Assembly: GCA_014378125.1 (NCBI GenBank)
Contig: JACMOG010000580.1
Coordinates: forward strand, 1 to 9,605
DNA length: 9,605 nt
Reading direction: 5' to 3'
Source of the DNA: Vitreoscilla sp.
Lineage (GTDB): Bacteria; Pseudomonadota; Gammaproteobacteria; Burkholderiales; Burkholderiaceae
How positions within the stretch are numbered: the stretch's first letter is position 1; each line of letters opens with the position of its first letter. Below, piece by piece: positions 1 to 6,984 of this stretch. Both the position numbers and the translations under genes were made by a program. Below the pieces are notes generated by a model. The model made no database searches. It was not told the DNA's origin and was given only the letters and a program-made list of their open reading frames with translations.

Positions 1-684
1 CCGACCTCGGCCATCCACAGCCTGTCGGGTCTCCTGCTGGATCGCGTGGACGGCCCGCTGAACGACGAGCAGGACAAGCAGGTGAGCTTCATCGAGTCGA
101 CCGCGGAGGAGTTCGCCGGCATGGTCAACGACCTGCTCGACCTGGCCAAGGTGGAGGCCGGCCGCGTGGAAATCTCGCCGGCCTGGTTCGAGATGGTGGA
201 CCTGTTCTCGGCGCTGCGCGGCATGTTCCGCCCGGTGCTGACCAACCAGGAGGTGACACTCGTCTTCGAGGATCCGCAGCAGTCCTCGCGCCTGTTCACC
301 GACGACAAGAAGCTGTCCCAGATCCTGCGCAACTTCATCTCCAACGCGCTGAAATTCACGCTCAAGGGCGAAGTGCGCGTGTCGGCCCAGGAGAACACGG
401 ACGGCAGCATCACGTTCGCGGTCACCGACAGCGGCATCGGCATCGACCCGAATTTCCACTCGGTGATCTTCACCGACTTCACCCAGGTGGATTCGCCGAT
501 CCGGAAACGCCTGCGCGGCACCGGCCTGGGCCTGTCGCTCAGCAAGCAACTGGCCGAATGGCTGGGCGGCAGGGCAGGATTGCAGAGCGAGCTGGGCGCC
601 GGTTCGACGTTCTCCGCGACGATTCCGTTGCGCATGAACGCGGGCAACGCCCCGCAACCCGACAAGCCTCCGGCCAATGACTGA
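1..684 (+). CDS. Sensor histidine kinase, C-terminal part (5' end outside window)
   Basis: This is an ATP-dependent protein histidine kinase of a two-component system. The reading frame is open from base 1 and gives 227 visible codons before TGA at 682-684. The first codon, Pro, followed by Thr-Ser-Ala-Ile, matches the end of a HisKA H-box, so the phosphorylated His should lie about five codons upstream of the window. The second HisKA helix ends in the typical LLDLAKVEAGR (codons about 45-55). The HATPase_c domain follows, with an N-box NFISNALKF (331-357), G1 box DSGIGI (427-444) and G2 box GTGLGLSLS (517-543). There is no receiver domain after the kinase core. The stop overlaps the next gene by 8 bp (ATGACTGA), so the two are probably translationally coupled and may be partners. 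The sensor input is not visible. The SPIRKRLRGTGLGL stretch before the G2 box resembles kinases I associate with stressosome-type (RsbRST) clusters; that is recollection, not proof. Confidence 0.93.
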   Translation, partial: PTSAIHSLSGLLLDRVDGPLNDEQDKQVSFIESTAEEFAGMVNDLLDLAKVEAGRVEISPAWFEMVDLFSALRGMFRPVLTNQEVTLVFEDPQQSSRLFTDDKKLSQILRNFISNALKFTLKGEVRVSAQENTDGSITFAVTDSGIGIDPNFHSVIFTDFTQVDSPIRKRLRGTGLGLSLSKQLAEWLGGRAGLQSELGAGSTFSATIPLRMNAGNAPQPDKPPAND

Positions 685-2648
685 GATCAAGCCCGAATTC
701 CGTCCGATCGACCGATCGGAGCACGAGCTCCTGATCATCGACGACAACCCGGCGAGTCGTTACGCCACGGTGCGCCAGCTGCGCAGCGCCGGGTTTCGCA
801 CGCGCGAGGCGGCGAACGGCACCGAGGGCCTGGCGGCGGCCGACGACTCCATCTCCGCGATCGTCCTCGACATCCACCTGCCCGACATCGACGGCTTCGA
901 CCTCTGCGCGATGCTGTGCTCCCGGCCGGCCACGTCGCGGTTGCCCGTGCTGCACCTCACGGCGGCCTACGTCACCGACGAGGACAAGGTACGCGGCCTC
1001 GACCCGGGCGCCGATGCCTACCTGGCGCGGCCCGTCGAGCCCGCCGTCCTGGTGGCCACCGTGCAGGCCCTGGTGCGCACGCGGGTGGCCGAAGAGGCGA
1101 TGCGGCGCAGCCAGTCCAAGTTCCGCGCCATCCACCACCAGGCCCAGGCCGGCATCGCGCTGCTGGACGACCAGGGCCGGCTGGCCGATGCCAATCCCGC
1201 CATGCTGCGCATGTTGACGCGCGACGGCGAGGACGTGATCGGCCGCGCGCTGAGCGACTTCGTGCCGCGCGAGTGGGCGCACCAGATCGTCGGCTTCTGC
1301 GTGGCGCCCGTCGCGCCCGTGAGCGCGCTGGAGGTGCCCATGCAGCGCGCCGACGGCACGCTGATCTACGTGGAATGGAGCGTGTCGCCGCGCATCGAGC
1401 CCGGCGTGACGATGGCCGTGGCCACCGACGTGTCGCAGCGCGTGGCGCTCGAGCGCCAGCGCCAGCAGTTGCTCGACCGCGAGCGCAACGCGCGCAGCGA
1501 GGCCGAGCAGGTGAGCCGCATGAAGGACGACTTCATCGCGGTGCTGTCGCACGCCGCTCAACGCCATCATGAGCTGGACGCACGTGCTGCGCCAGCGCGG
1601 CGGCAACACCGAGACGATGCGCGGCCTGGCCGCCATCGAGCGCAACGGCACCGCGCAGGCGCGCATGATCTCCGACCTGCTCGACATGTCGCGCCTGAAC
1701 CTGGGCAAGCTGCCGCTCACGTTCGTGATGATCGACCCGGTCGAGGAGGTCGTGGCCTCGGTCAACGCGATGCGTCCGGCCGACGGCGACGGCGGCCCGC
1801 AGATCGAGGTGCGGGTCACGCCGCCGTACCGGCCCATCCGCGCCGACGCATCGCGGCTGCAGCAGGTGATCTGGAACCTGCTGAGCAACGCCATCAAGTT
1901 CTCGCCGCCGGGCGGGCGCATCGTCATCGCGCTCGACCAGGACGAGCGCGGGCTGCGCATCCGCGTCAGCGACGAGGGCCAGGGCATCGCCCCCGAATTC
2001 CTTCCGTTCGTGTTCGACCGCTTCGCGCAGAGCGACGCCGCCAGCAATCGCCAGCGTGGCGGCCTCGGGCTGGGCCTGGCCATCGTCAAGCAGCTGGTCG
2101 AGGCGCACGGCGGCAGCGTGTCCGCGGCCAGTCCCGGCCTGGGCCGGGGCGCCACGTTCGATGTGTGGCTGCCGGCCGATCCGGTGCACCCGGGCCACGA
2201 GGACTATCCCGACTCGAGCCACGGGCTGGACGCCTTCGACCTGTCGCAGGCGTCGCTCGAGGGCGCGCAACTGCTGGTGGTGGACGACGACCCGGATGCC
2301 AGCGCGATGCTGCGCATCATCCTCAGCGACCGCGGCGCGGTGGTGCAGATCGCCAACGACGTGTCCTCGGCGCTGCAGCTGCTGGCCGCGCGTCCGTTCG
2401 ACGCGCTGATCAGCGACATCGGCATGCCCGGCCAGGACGGCTACGACCTGATCCGCGAGGTGCGTCGCGCCGAGGCCACCCGGCCGATGCCGCAGCCGCA
2501 CCTGCCGGCCATCGCGCTCACGTCGTTCACGCGCGAGCAGGATCGCGCGCAGGCGCTGGCCGCCGGCTTCGACGCGCACTGCGGCAAGCCCTTGCGGCCG
2601 CTGAGCCTGATGCAGCAGATCCGCACGCTGCTCGATCACCGCGCCTGA
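677..2648 (+). pseudogene. Hybrid sensor kinase REC-PAS-HisKA-HATPase-REC, frameshifted at the H-box
   Basis: The repaired protein would be a cytoplasmic hybrid histidine kinase of about 660 residues. Frame 2 from ATG 677 encodes a receiver (residues about 17-135: acidic pair D22/D23, phospho-acceptor D65, T95, and R118 where Lys is usual). A PAS region (about 145-265), a helical linker and FIAVLSH ending at His292 (1550-1552) follow. The homology then jumps to frame 3 at 1554 (PLNAIMSW). That frame carries the rest of HisKA, an HATPase domain (N-box LLSNAIKF around 1878-1901, G1 DEGQGI at 1971, G2 GGLGLGLAI at 2058) and a second receiver (DDD at 2283-2291, phospho-acceptor Asp at 2415-2417, Lys of CGKP at 2586), with TGA at 2646-2648. 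Left unshifted, frame 2 runs on as Arg/Ala-rich nonsense to 2725. The ATG at 1569 could start a 359-residue HATPase-REC fragment, but it lacks the His and a clear ribosome binding site. The gene overlaps the upstream kinase by 8 bp. An assembly error cannot be excluded. Confidence 0.85.
1550..1556 (+). other. Frameshift junction: probable 11-bp deletion in the H-box
   Basis: The His codon CAC at 1550-1552 is followed by a single G and then CCG (Pro) in another frame. The family consensus H-E-L-R-T-P would be encoded by something like cac gag ctg cgc acg ccg. That contains two CACG copies 11 bp apart, and collapsing one onto the other gives exactly the observed cacgccg. The intact H-box of the KdpD-like kinase at 3577-3594 (cac gac ctg cgc acg ccg) shows the same CACG/CACG spacing. 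The ancestral sequence is inferred. Confidence 0.8.
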
Positions 2649-2721
2649 GCCGCGCCGTCATCGAGGCGCCCACATCGCGATCCCGACCTCGCCGGGCGCA
2701 CGTCGCGCTAGAGTCCGCCTC

Positions 2722-4278
2722 ATGAGCGACGACACCCTCGAACCCGACGCAGCGCGCCCGCCCGGCTGGCGCGCCTACGCCATGAGCGTGGCCGTATGCG
2801 CCGCGGTGATCGCCGCCACGGCGCCGCTGCTGCACGTGCTGGAGAAGTCCAACATCGTGATGCTGCTCCTGCTGGCGGTGGTGTATTCGGCGCTGCGCCA
2901 CGGCCGCGGGCCGGCGATGCTGGCGGCCTTCGTCAGCGTGGGCGCGTTCGACTTCTTCGACGTCGCCCCGCGCTTCACCTTCGCGGTGGGCGACGTGCAG
3001 TACCTCGTCACCTTCGCCGTGTTGCTGATCGTGGCGCTGGTCATCGGCCAGCTCACCGCGGGCCTGCGCTACCAGGCCCGCGTGGCCACGCTGCGCGAGG
3101 AGCGGATGCGCGCGCTCTACGAGCTGTCGCGCGACCTCGCCGCCGCGCTGGTGCCCCGGCAGATCGTGGAGATCGGCACGCGCGTGCTGCAGGCGCAGTT
3201 CGAGGCGCGCGCCGTGTTCCTCCTGCTCGACGCCGACGACCGCCTCGTCGCGTCCGCGGACCCGCACGTCGACGCGGACGTGGCCGCGTGGACGCTCGCC
3301 CACGCAGAGGCCGCGGGGCGCGGCACCGCCACGTTGCCGGCCAGCGCGATGCGTTACGTGCCGTTGAAGGCGGCCATGCGCGTGCGCGGCGTGGTGGCGC
3401 TGGCGCTGCGCAACCCGCGGCGCCTGGCGGTGCCGGAGCAACGCCGCCTGCTCGACACGGTGGCGTCGCTGCTGGCCATCGCGCTGGAGCGCATCCACTA
3501 CGTGGACGTGGCGCAGCGCACCACGGTGCAGATGGAGTCGGGGCGCCTGCGCAACGCGCTGCTGGGCGCGATCTCGCACGACCTGCGCACGCCGCTGGCG
3601 GCGTTGGCCGGCATGGCCGACTCGATGCAGCTCACCGCGCCGCCGCTCGCTCCGGCGCATGCCGAGATCGCGCGGTCGCTGCGCGAGGCGGCGCTGCGCA
3701 TGAACGCGCTGGTCAACAACTTGCTGGACATGGCGCGCCTCGAGTCGGGCAGCGTGGTGTTGAACCTGCACTGGCAACCGCTGGAGGAGGTGGTGGGCAG
3801 CGCGCTGCGCAGCCTGGGGACGCTGGTGACGGCGCGCCATCCGCTGAAGGTGTCGCTGCCGCCCGACCTGCCGCTGCTGCAGTTCGACGCCGTGCTCATC
3901 GAACGCGTGCTGGCCAACCTGCTGGAGAACGCCGCCAAGTACACGCCCGCGGGCAGCACCATTCGCGTGGGCGCCACGGCCTCGCGCCAATCGGTGGAGG
4001 TGTGGGTGGCCGACGAGGGACCGGGCCTGCCGCCGGGCCGCGAGGAGCTGATCTTCGAGAAGTTCGAGCGCGGTCGCAAGGAGAGCGCCACGCCCGGCGT
4101 GGGGCTGGGGCTGGCGATCTGCCGGGCCATCGTCGTGGCGCACGGCGGCAGCATTCGCGGCGAGACCTTGCCCGAAGGCGGCGCGCGTTTCGCGTTCACG
4201 TTGCCGCGCGGAGAGCCCCCGCGCATCGAGGAGCCGGCCGACGACGTGGACAATGCCGGCATGGAAGCCATCGAATGA
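2722..4278 (+). CDS. KdpD-like membrane sensor histidine kinase, short form (DUF4118-GAF-HisKA-HATPase)
   Basis: This is an inner-membrane histidine kinase of 518 residues, resembling only the C-terminal half of KdpD (E. coli KdpD is about 890 residues). The N-terminal KdpD and UspA-like domains are absent. Four hydrophobic segments lie at about residues 20-39, 45-59, 64-79 and 93-113, with the DUF4118 signature GRGPAMLAAF and FDFFDVAPRFTF between them. A GAF-like region follows (about 130-255). The HisKA H-box ISHDLRTPL has its phospho-acceptor at His286 (3577-3579). The N-box LLENAAKY (N403), G1 DEGPG (D431) and G2 GVGLGLAI (from G459) complete an intact kinase core. The ATG at 2722 has only a weak upstream purine match, but it directly precedes the first membrane segment. 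The gene shares ATGA with the downstream regulator, its evident partner. Potassium or turgor sensing, as in true KdpD, cannot be assumed because the sensory N-terminus and kdpFABC are both missing here. Confidence 0.93.
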   Translation: MSDDTLEPDAARPPGWRAYAMSVAVCAAVIAATAPLLHVLEKSNIVMLLLLAVVYSALRHGRGPAMLAAFVSVGAFDFFDVAPRFTFAVGDVQYLVTFAVLLIVALVIGQLTAGLRYQARVATLREERMRALYELSRDLAAALVPRQIVEIGTRVLQAQFEARAVFLLLDADDRLVASADPHVDADVAAWTLAHAEAAGRGTATLPASAMRYVPLKAAMRVRGVVALALRNPRRLAVPEQRRLLDTVASLLAIALERIHYVDVAQRTTVQMESGRLRNALLGAISHDLRTPLAALAGMADSMQLTAPPLAPAHAEIARSLREAALRMNALVNNLLDMARLESGSVVLNLHWQPLEEVVGSALRSLGTLVTARHPLKVSLPPDLPLLQFDAVLIERVLANLLENAAKYTPAGSTIRVGATASRQSVEVWVADEGPGLPPGREELIFEKFERGRKESATPGVGLGLAICRAIVVAHGGSIRGETLPEGGARFAFTLPRGEPPRIEEPADDVDNAGMEAIE

Positions 4279-4973
4279 ATCCCACCGAGATCCCGAGCAA
4301 GGTATTGGTCGTCGAGGACGAGGCCGAGATCCGCCGCTTCATCCGGCTGTCGCTGCAGGCCGAGTCGCTGCAGGTGTCGGAGGCCGACAGCGTGCAGCGC
4401 GGCCTGATCGAGGCCGGCACGCGCCGGCCCGACCTGGTGGTGCTCGATCTGGGGCTGCCCGACGGCGATGGCATCGACTTCATCCGCGGGCTGCGCGCGT
4501 GGTCGGAGATCCCCATCATCGTGTTGTCGGCGCGCACCACCGAGTCCGACAAGATCGCCGCGCTCGACGCCGGCGCCGACGACTACCTGGTGAAGCCCTT
4601 CGGCACGGGCGAGCTGCTGGCCCGCGTGCGCGCCCAGCTGCGTCGCCACCCGCGCGCCAACGCCGACGTGCCCAGCGTGCTGGAATTCGGCGACGTTCGC
4701 ATCGACCTGGTGCACCGCACGGTGGAACGCGCCGGCGCGGCGCTGCGCCTGACGCCGATCGAATACCGGCTGCTCACCCACCTGGCCGCGCATCCGAACC
4801 GGGTGCTCACGCATCCGCAGCTGCTCAAGGCCGTGTGGGGGCCCTCGCATTCGGAGGACACCCACTACGTGCGCATCTACATGGGCCACCTGCGCGCCAA
4901 GCTGGAGGCCGACCCGTCGCAGCCGCAGCACCTGGTCACCGAGCTGGGCGTGGGCTACCGGTTCGTGCCGTAG
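4275..4973 (+). CDS. kdpE: OmpR/PhoB-family response regulator, KdpE type
   Basis: This is a DNA-binding response regulator of 232 residues (E. coli KdpE is 225). The receiver domain (about residues 8-122) has acidic residues E14/D15, phospho-acceptor D58 in VVLDLGLPDGDG, S83 and K105 in DDYLVKPF. The C-terminal winged helix (about 133-230) has LTPIEYRLL, the PQLLKAVWG recognition region and the HYVRIYMGHLRAKLE helix characteristic of KdpE, ending in TELGVGYRFV. The start ATG at 4275 lies inside the stop region of the kinase gene (ATGA overlap) and is preceded by a GGAAG ribosome binding site at 4263-4267. This supports coupled translation with that kinase as cognate partner. All phosphorelay residues are present. 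In the Kdp system the regulator activates kdpFABC; no such target is within the window, so the regulon is unknown. The family assignment is strong, but orthology to classical KdpE is less certain because the partner is a short KdpD form. Confidence 0.93.
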   Translation: MNPTEIPSKVLVVEDEAEIRRFIRLSLQAESLQVSEADSVQRGLIEAGTRRPDLVVLDLGLPDGDGIDFIRGLRAWSEIPIIVLSARTTESDKIAALDAGADDYLVKPFGTGELLARVRAQLRRHPRANADVPSVLEFGDVRIDLVHRTVERAGAALRLTPIEYRLLTHLAAHPNRVLTHPQLLKAVWGPSHSEDTHYVRIYMGHLRAKLEADPSQPQHLVTELGVGYRFVP

Positions 4974-5007
4974 GCAGCACGACCGTGTCATCCTGACTCC
5001 AGATCCG

Positions 5008-6798
5008 ATGTCCGCCGCCGAACTCGACCACCTCGCGCTCACCGCGCTGCGCCTGCTCCCCGACGAGCCGGAGCGCGCCATGCGCCTGTGGGACGACGCG
5101 TTCGCGCGCGCCAGCGAGCCCGGGCGCGACGACGTCGCCCGCTCGCTGCTGCGCCTGCGCATCGTGCGCATGCACCACCAGGCCCGCTTCGGCGAGCGCG
5201 AGTCGCTGGGCCCGCGGATGCTGGCGGCCGCGGCCGAGGCGCGCGCCCACGGCTGGCGCGTGGAGTCGCTGCTGGTCGACCTGCTGGAGGTGTACCTGGC
5301 CACGCTGGGCAGCAATCCTGGCGACGGCCTGGGCGACGTGGAGGCCATCCGCGCCGAGGCCGAGGCGCATCTCGACCCCATCGAGCTGAGCTGGATGGAG
5401 CTGATGGCCGGCCACTTCAGCGGCACCATGCTGGGCTGGGCACAGGAGCCCGAGCGCACCTACCGCGCGTTGAACCGGCTGGTGGCCAGCCCGCAGGCGC
5501 CGCCGGGTCTCATCGCCAACGTGCAGATGAACATTGGCCACAGCCACCTGCTGGTGGGCAACGTCGACCTGGCCTCCGGCTACCTGCAGGAGGCGTTCCG
5601 CCTGTACGAGCCGCTGCCGCTGACGCCGCGCAAGCTCGCCGCCGCGCGGGCCTGGGCGCAGTGCCTGATGGCGCTCGACGACGCGCGCCGCGCCGATGCG
5701 GTGCTGCAGCCGGTGCTGGCCTCGCGCTCCGAGCTCGTGTCGACCATGCTCCTGGCGGGCGCGCTGCTGGTGGCCGCCGAGGCGCGCGTGAAGCTGGGCG
5801 ACCTGGCCGGGGCGCGGGCGCTGCTGGACGAGGCCGCCGATTGCGCCGACGCGTCCACCGAGCCCGCGGTGCTGGTGCACGTGGCCTACGTGCGCGCGCT
5901 GCTGCTGGCCGAGCAGGGCGACATCACCGGCGCGGCCGAGGTGGGCGAGGCGGGCTGTCGCCTGATCCCGCACAACTCGCACAAGCTGGGCGTGCAGAGC
6001 TGCCTCGACCTGACCGCGCGGCTGCAGGCCCGCGTGGGTCATTTCCAGCGCGCCTACGAGCTGCAATGCCACGTGGTGGCCATGCGCCAGGGCCTGGCGA
6101 AGAAGTCGGCCGAGGTGCGCCACGTCGACCTGCATGTCGACCACCAGACGCACCTGGCGCGCCTGGAGATCGAGCACGCGCGCCGCGAACGCGCCATCGC
6201 CGAATCGGCCGAGGCCGCCATCGTGCAGAAGAACCAGCTGCTGGAGCAGCGCCTGCGCGAGGTGGAGCGGCTGCAGGAGTCGCTGCGCGAGCTGGCCAAC
6301 CGCGACGCGCTCACCGGCCTGTACAACCGCCGCTACCTGGGCGAGGCGCTGCCGGGCCTGGTGTCTATGGCGTCGCGCCGCGGCGACCGCATCGTGGTCA
6401 TCCTGATCGACCTCGACCACTTCAAGGCGGTCAACGACGAGCATGGCCACCAGATGGGCGACCTGGTGCTGGCGGGCTTCGCCGACCTGGTGCGCGACGG
6501 CTTCCGCGCCCACGACCTGTGCTGCCGCTACGGCGGCGAGGAGTTCTGCGTGGTCATGGCCGACACCGACGACATCGCCGCCCACGAGCGCGTGGAAGAA
6601 CTGCAGGAACGCCTGGGTACGCGCGTGTTCACCAGCGGCGACCGGCAACTGACGCGCGTGGGCTTCTCGGCCGGCATCGTCACGTTCAAGGCCGACTCGC
6701 GCATGGATCTCGACCTGGTGTTCCGCCGCGCCGACCAGGCGCTGTACGCCTCCAAGGACGGCGGGCGCCGCCAGATCTCCGCGCTCGAGCTGGCGTGA
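5008..6798 (+). CDS. TPR-like repeat protein with C-terminal GGDEF diguanylate cyclase domain
   Basis: This is a predicted cytoplasmic diguanylate cyclase of 596 residues that makes cyclic di-GMP from two GTP. Residues about 1-380 are Ala/Leu-rich helical pairs of tetratricopeptide type (for example the segments around 170-200, 245-280 and 290-320), with no signal peptide or membrane segment. A charged heptad-like helix (about 385-430) leads into the GGDEF domain, which opens with RDALTGLYNRRYL. It contains the metal-binding IDLDHFKAVND stretch. The active site is GGEEF (509-513, coded at 6532-6546), and an RxxD inhibitory site R500-A-H-D503 lies exactly five residues before it, as in PleD. 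The enzyme is therefore probably active and product-inhibited. The start lies 34 bp after the KdpE-type gene with no obvious Shine-Dalgarno sequence; co-transcription is plausible. The TPR-like part probably binds a protein or peptide that controls dimerisation; the ligand is unknown. Confidence 0.93.
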   Translation: MSAAELDHLALTALRLLPDEPERAMRLWDDAFARASEPGRDDVARSLLRLRIVRMHHQARFGERESLGPRMLAAAAEARAHGWRVESLLVDLLEVYLATLGSNPGDGLGDVEAIRAEAEAHLDPIELSWMELMAGHFSGTMLGWAQEPERTYRALNRLVASPQAPPGLIANVQMNIGHSHLLVGNVDLASGYLQEAFRLYEPLPLTPRKLAAARAWAQCLMALDDARRADAVLQPVLASRSELVSTMLLAGALLVAAEARVKLGDLAGARALLDEAADCADASTEPAVLVHVAYVRALLLAEQGDITGAAEVGEAGCRLIPHNSHKLGVQSCLDLTARLQARVGHFQRAYELQCHVVAMRQGLAKKSAEVRHVDLHVDHQTHLARLEIEHARRERAIAESAEAAIVQKNQLLEQRLREVERLQESLRELANRDALTGLYNRRYLGEALPGLVSMASRRGDRIVVILIDLDHFKAVNDEHGHQMGDLVLAGFADLVRDGFRAHDLCCRYGGEEFCVVMADTDDIAAHERVEELQERLGTRVFTSGDRQLTRVGFSAGIVTFKADSRMDLDLVFRRADQALYASKDGGRRQISALELA

Positions 6799-6984
6799 TC
6801 GCCTGACAGACGGGCGGCCTTGCGCGCGTCCGGAGGCCCCCAGCCGTGACGGATTTCGCGGCGGGGCGCCCAGCCGTAACAAGCCGCTTCAGGCCGCGAC
6901 GCTTCGTGCCGATACCCAGGGCAGCACGTGTTGTTGGCGCCGTCCTGGCGCGGAGCGCGTGCGCAACCGTGGAACCAGTCGCCC
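6799..6984. other. 186-bp non-coding gap
   Basis: This is the longest gap in the window, between the diguanylate cyclase stop and the cupredoxin start. Open frames across it show no domain similarity I can recognise. It contains the 12-bp direct repeat described separately and a weak GC hairpin (GCGCC at 6937-6941 with GGCGC at 6947-6951). I see no T-tract terminator and no convincing -35/-10 pair. By position it should hold the promoter for the cupredoxin/GGDEF-EAL pair. Confidence 0.6.
6839..6880. repeat. Pair of 12-bp direct repeats, 30 bp apart
   Basis: CCCAGCCGTGAC at 6839-6850 recurs as CCCAGCCGTAAC at 6869-6880, with 11 of 12 bases identical. The start-to-start distance is 30 bp, close to three helical turns, so both copies face the same side of the DNA. 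The pair lies 105-146 bp before the cupredoxin start, compatible with a regulator binding site. No known operator was recognised, and chance similarity in GC-rich DNA remains possible. Confidence 0.4.

Noticed and set aside
539..2155. Long open frames on the - strand across the kinase genes (also 2527-4143, 4936-6882, 7467-9560).
   Set aside because: They lie antisense to genes with clear domain motifs, are Arg/His/Ala/Gly-rich and show no recognisable domains. This is the usual mirror-frame artefact of GC-rich coding DNA.
2683..2714. Possible promoter in the 73-bp gap before the KdpD-like gene (TAGAGT at 2709-2714 as a -10 box).
   Set aside because: TAGAGT matches the -10 consensus at 4 of 6 positions, but no acceptable -35 box lies 16-18 bp upstream (best CCGACC, too far and 3 of 6). 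Not strong enough to annotate.
1560..2725. Continuation of frame 2 past the H-box to the stop at 2725 as a 682-residue protein.
   Set aside because: After His292 the frame loses all homology and becomes Arg/Pro/Gly-rich, while frame 3 carries intact HATPase and receiver motifs. It also runs into the start of the next gene.
2796..4272. 5' part of a 725-residue + frame (2796-4973) as an extended regulator gene.
   Set aside because: Only the part from 4275 codes for the response regulator. The upstream segment is the +1 shadow of the KdpD-like kinase and is Arg/Gly/Ala-rich without motifs.
6816..6838. Hairpin GGCCT/AGGCC after the diguanylate cyclase stop as a terminator.
   Set aside because: The stem is only 5 bp with a 13-nt loop and no T-tract follows; such pairs are common in GC-rich DNA.
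6928..6984. GTG at 6928 as the start of the cupredoxin gene.
   Set aside because: It would put 19 charged and aromatic residues before the signal peptide; the ATG at 6985 gives a compact, standard signal peptide.
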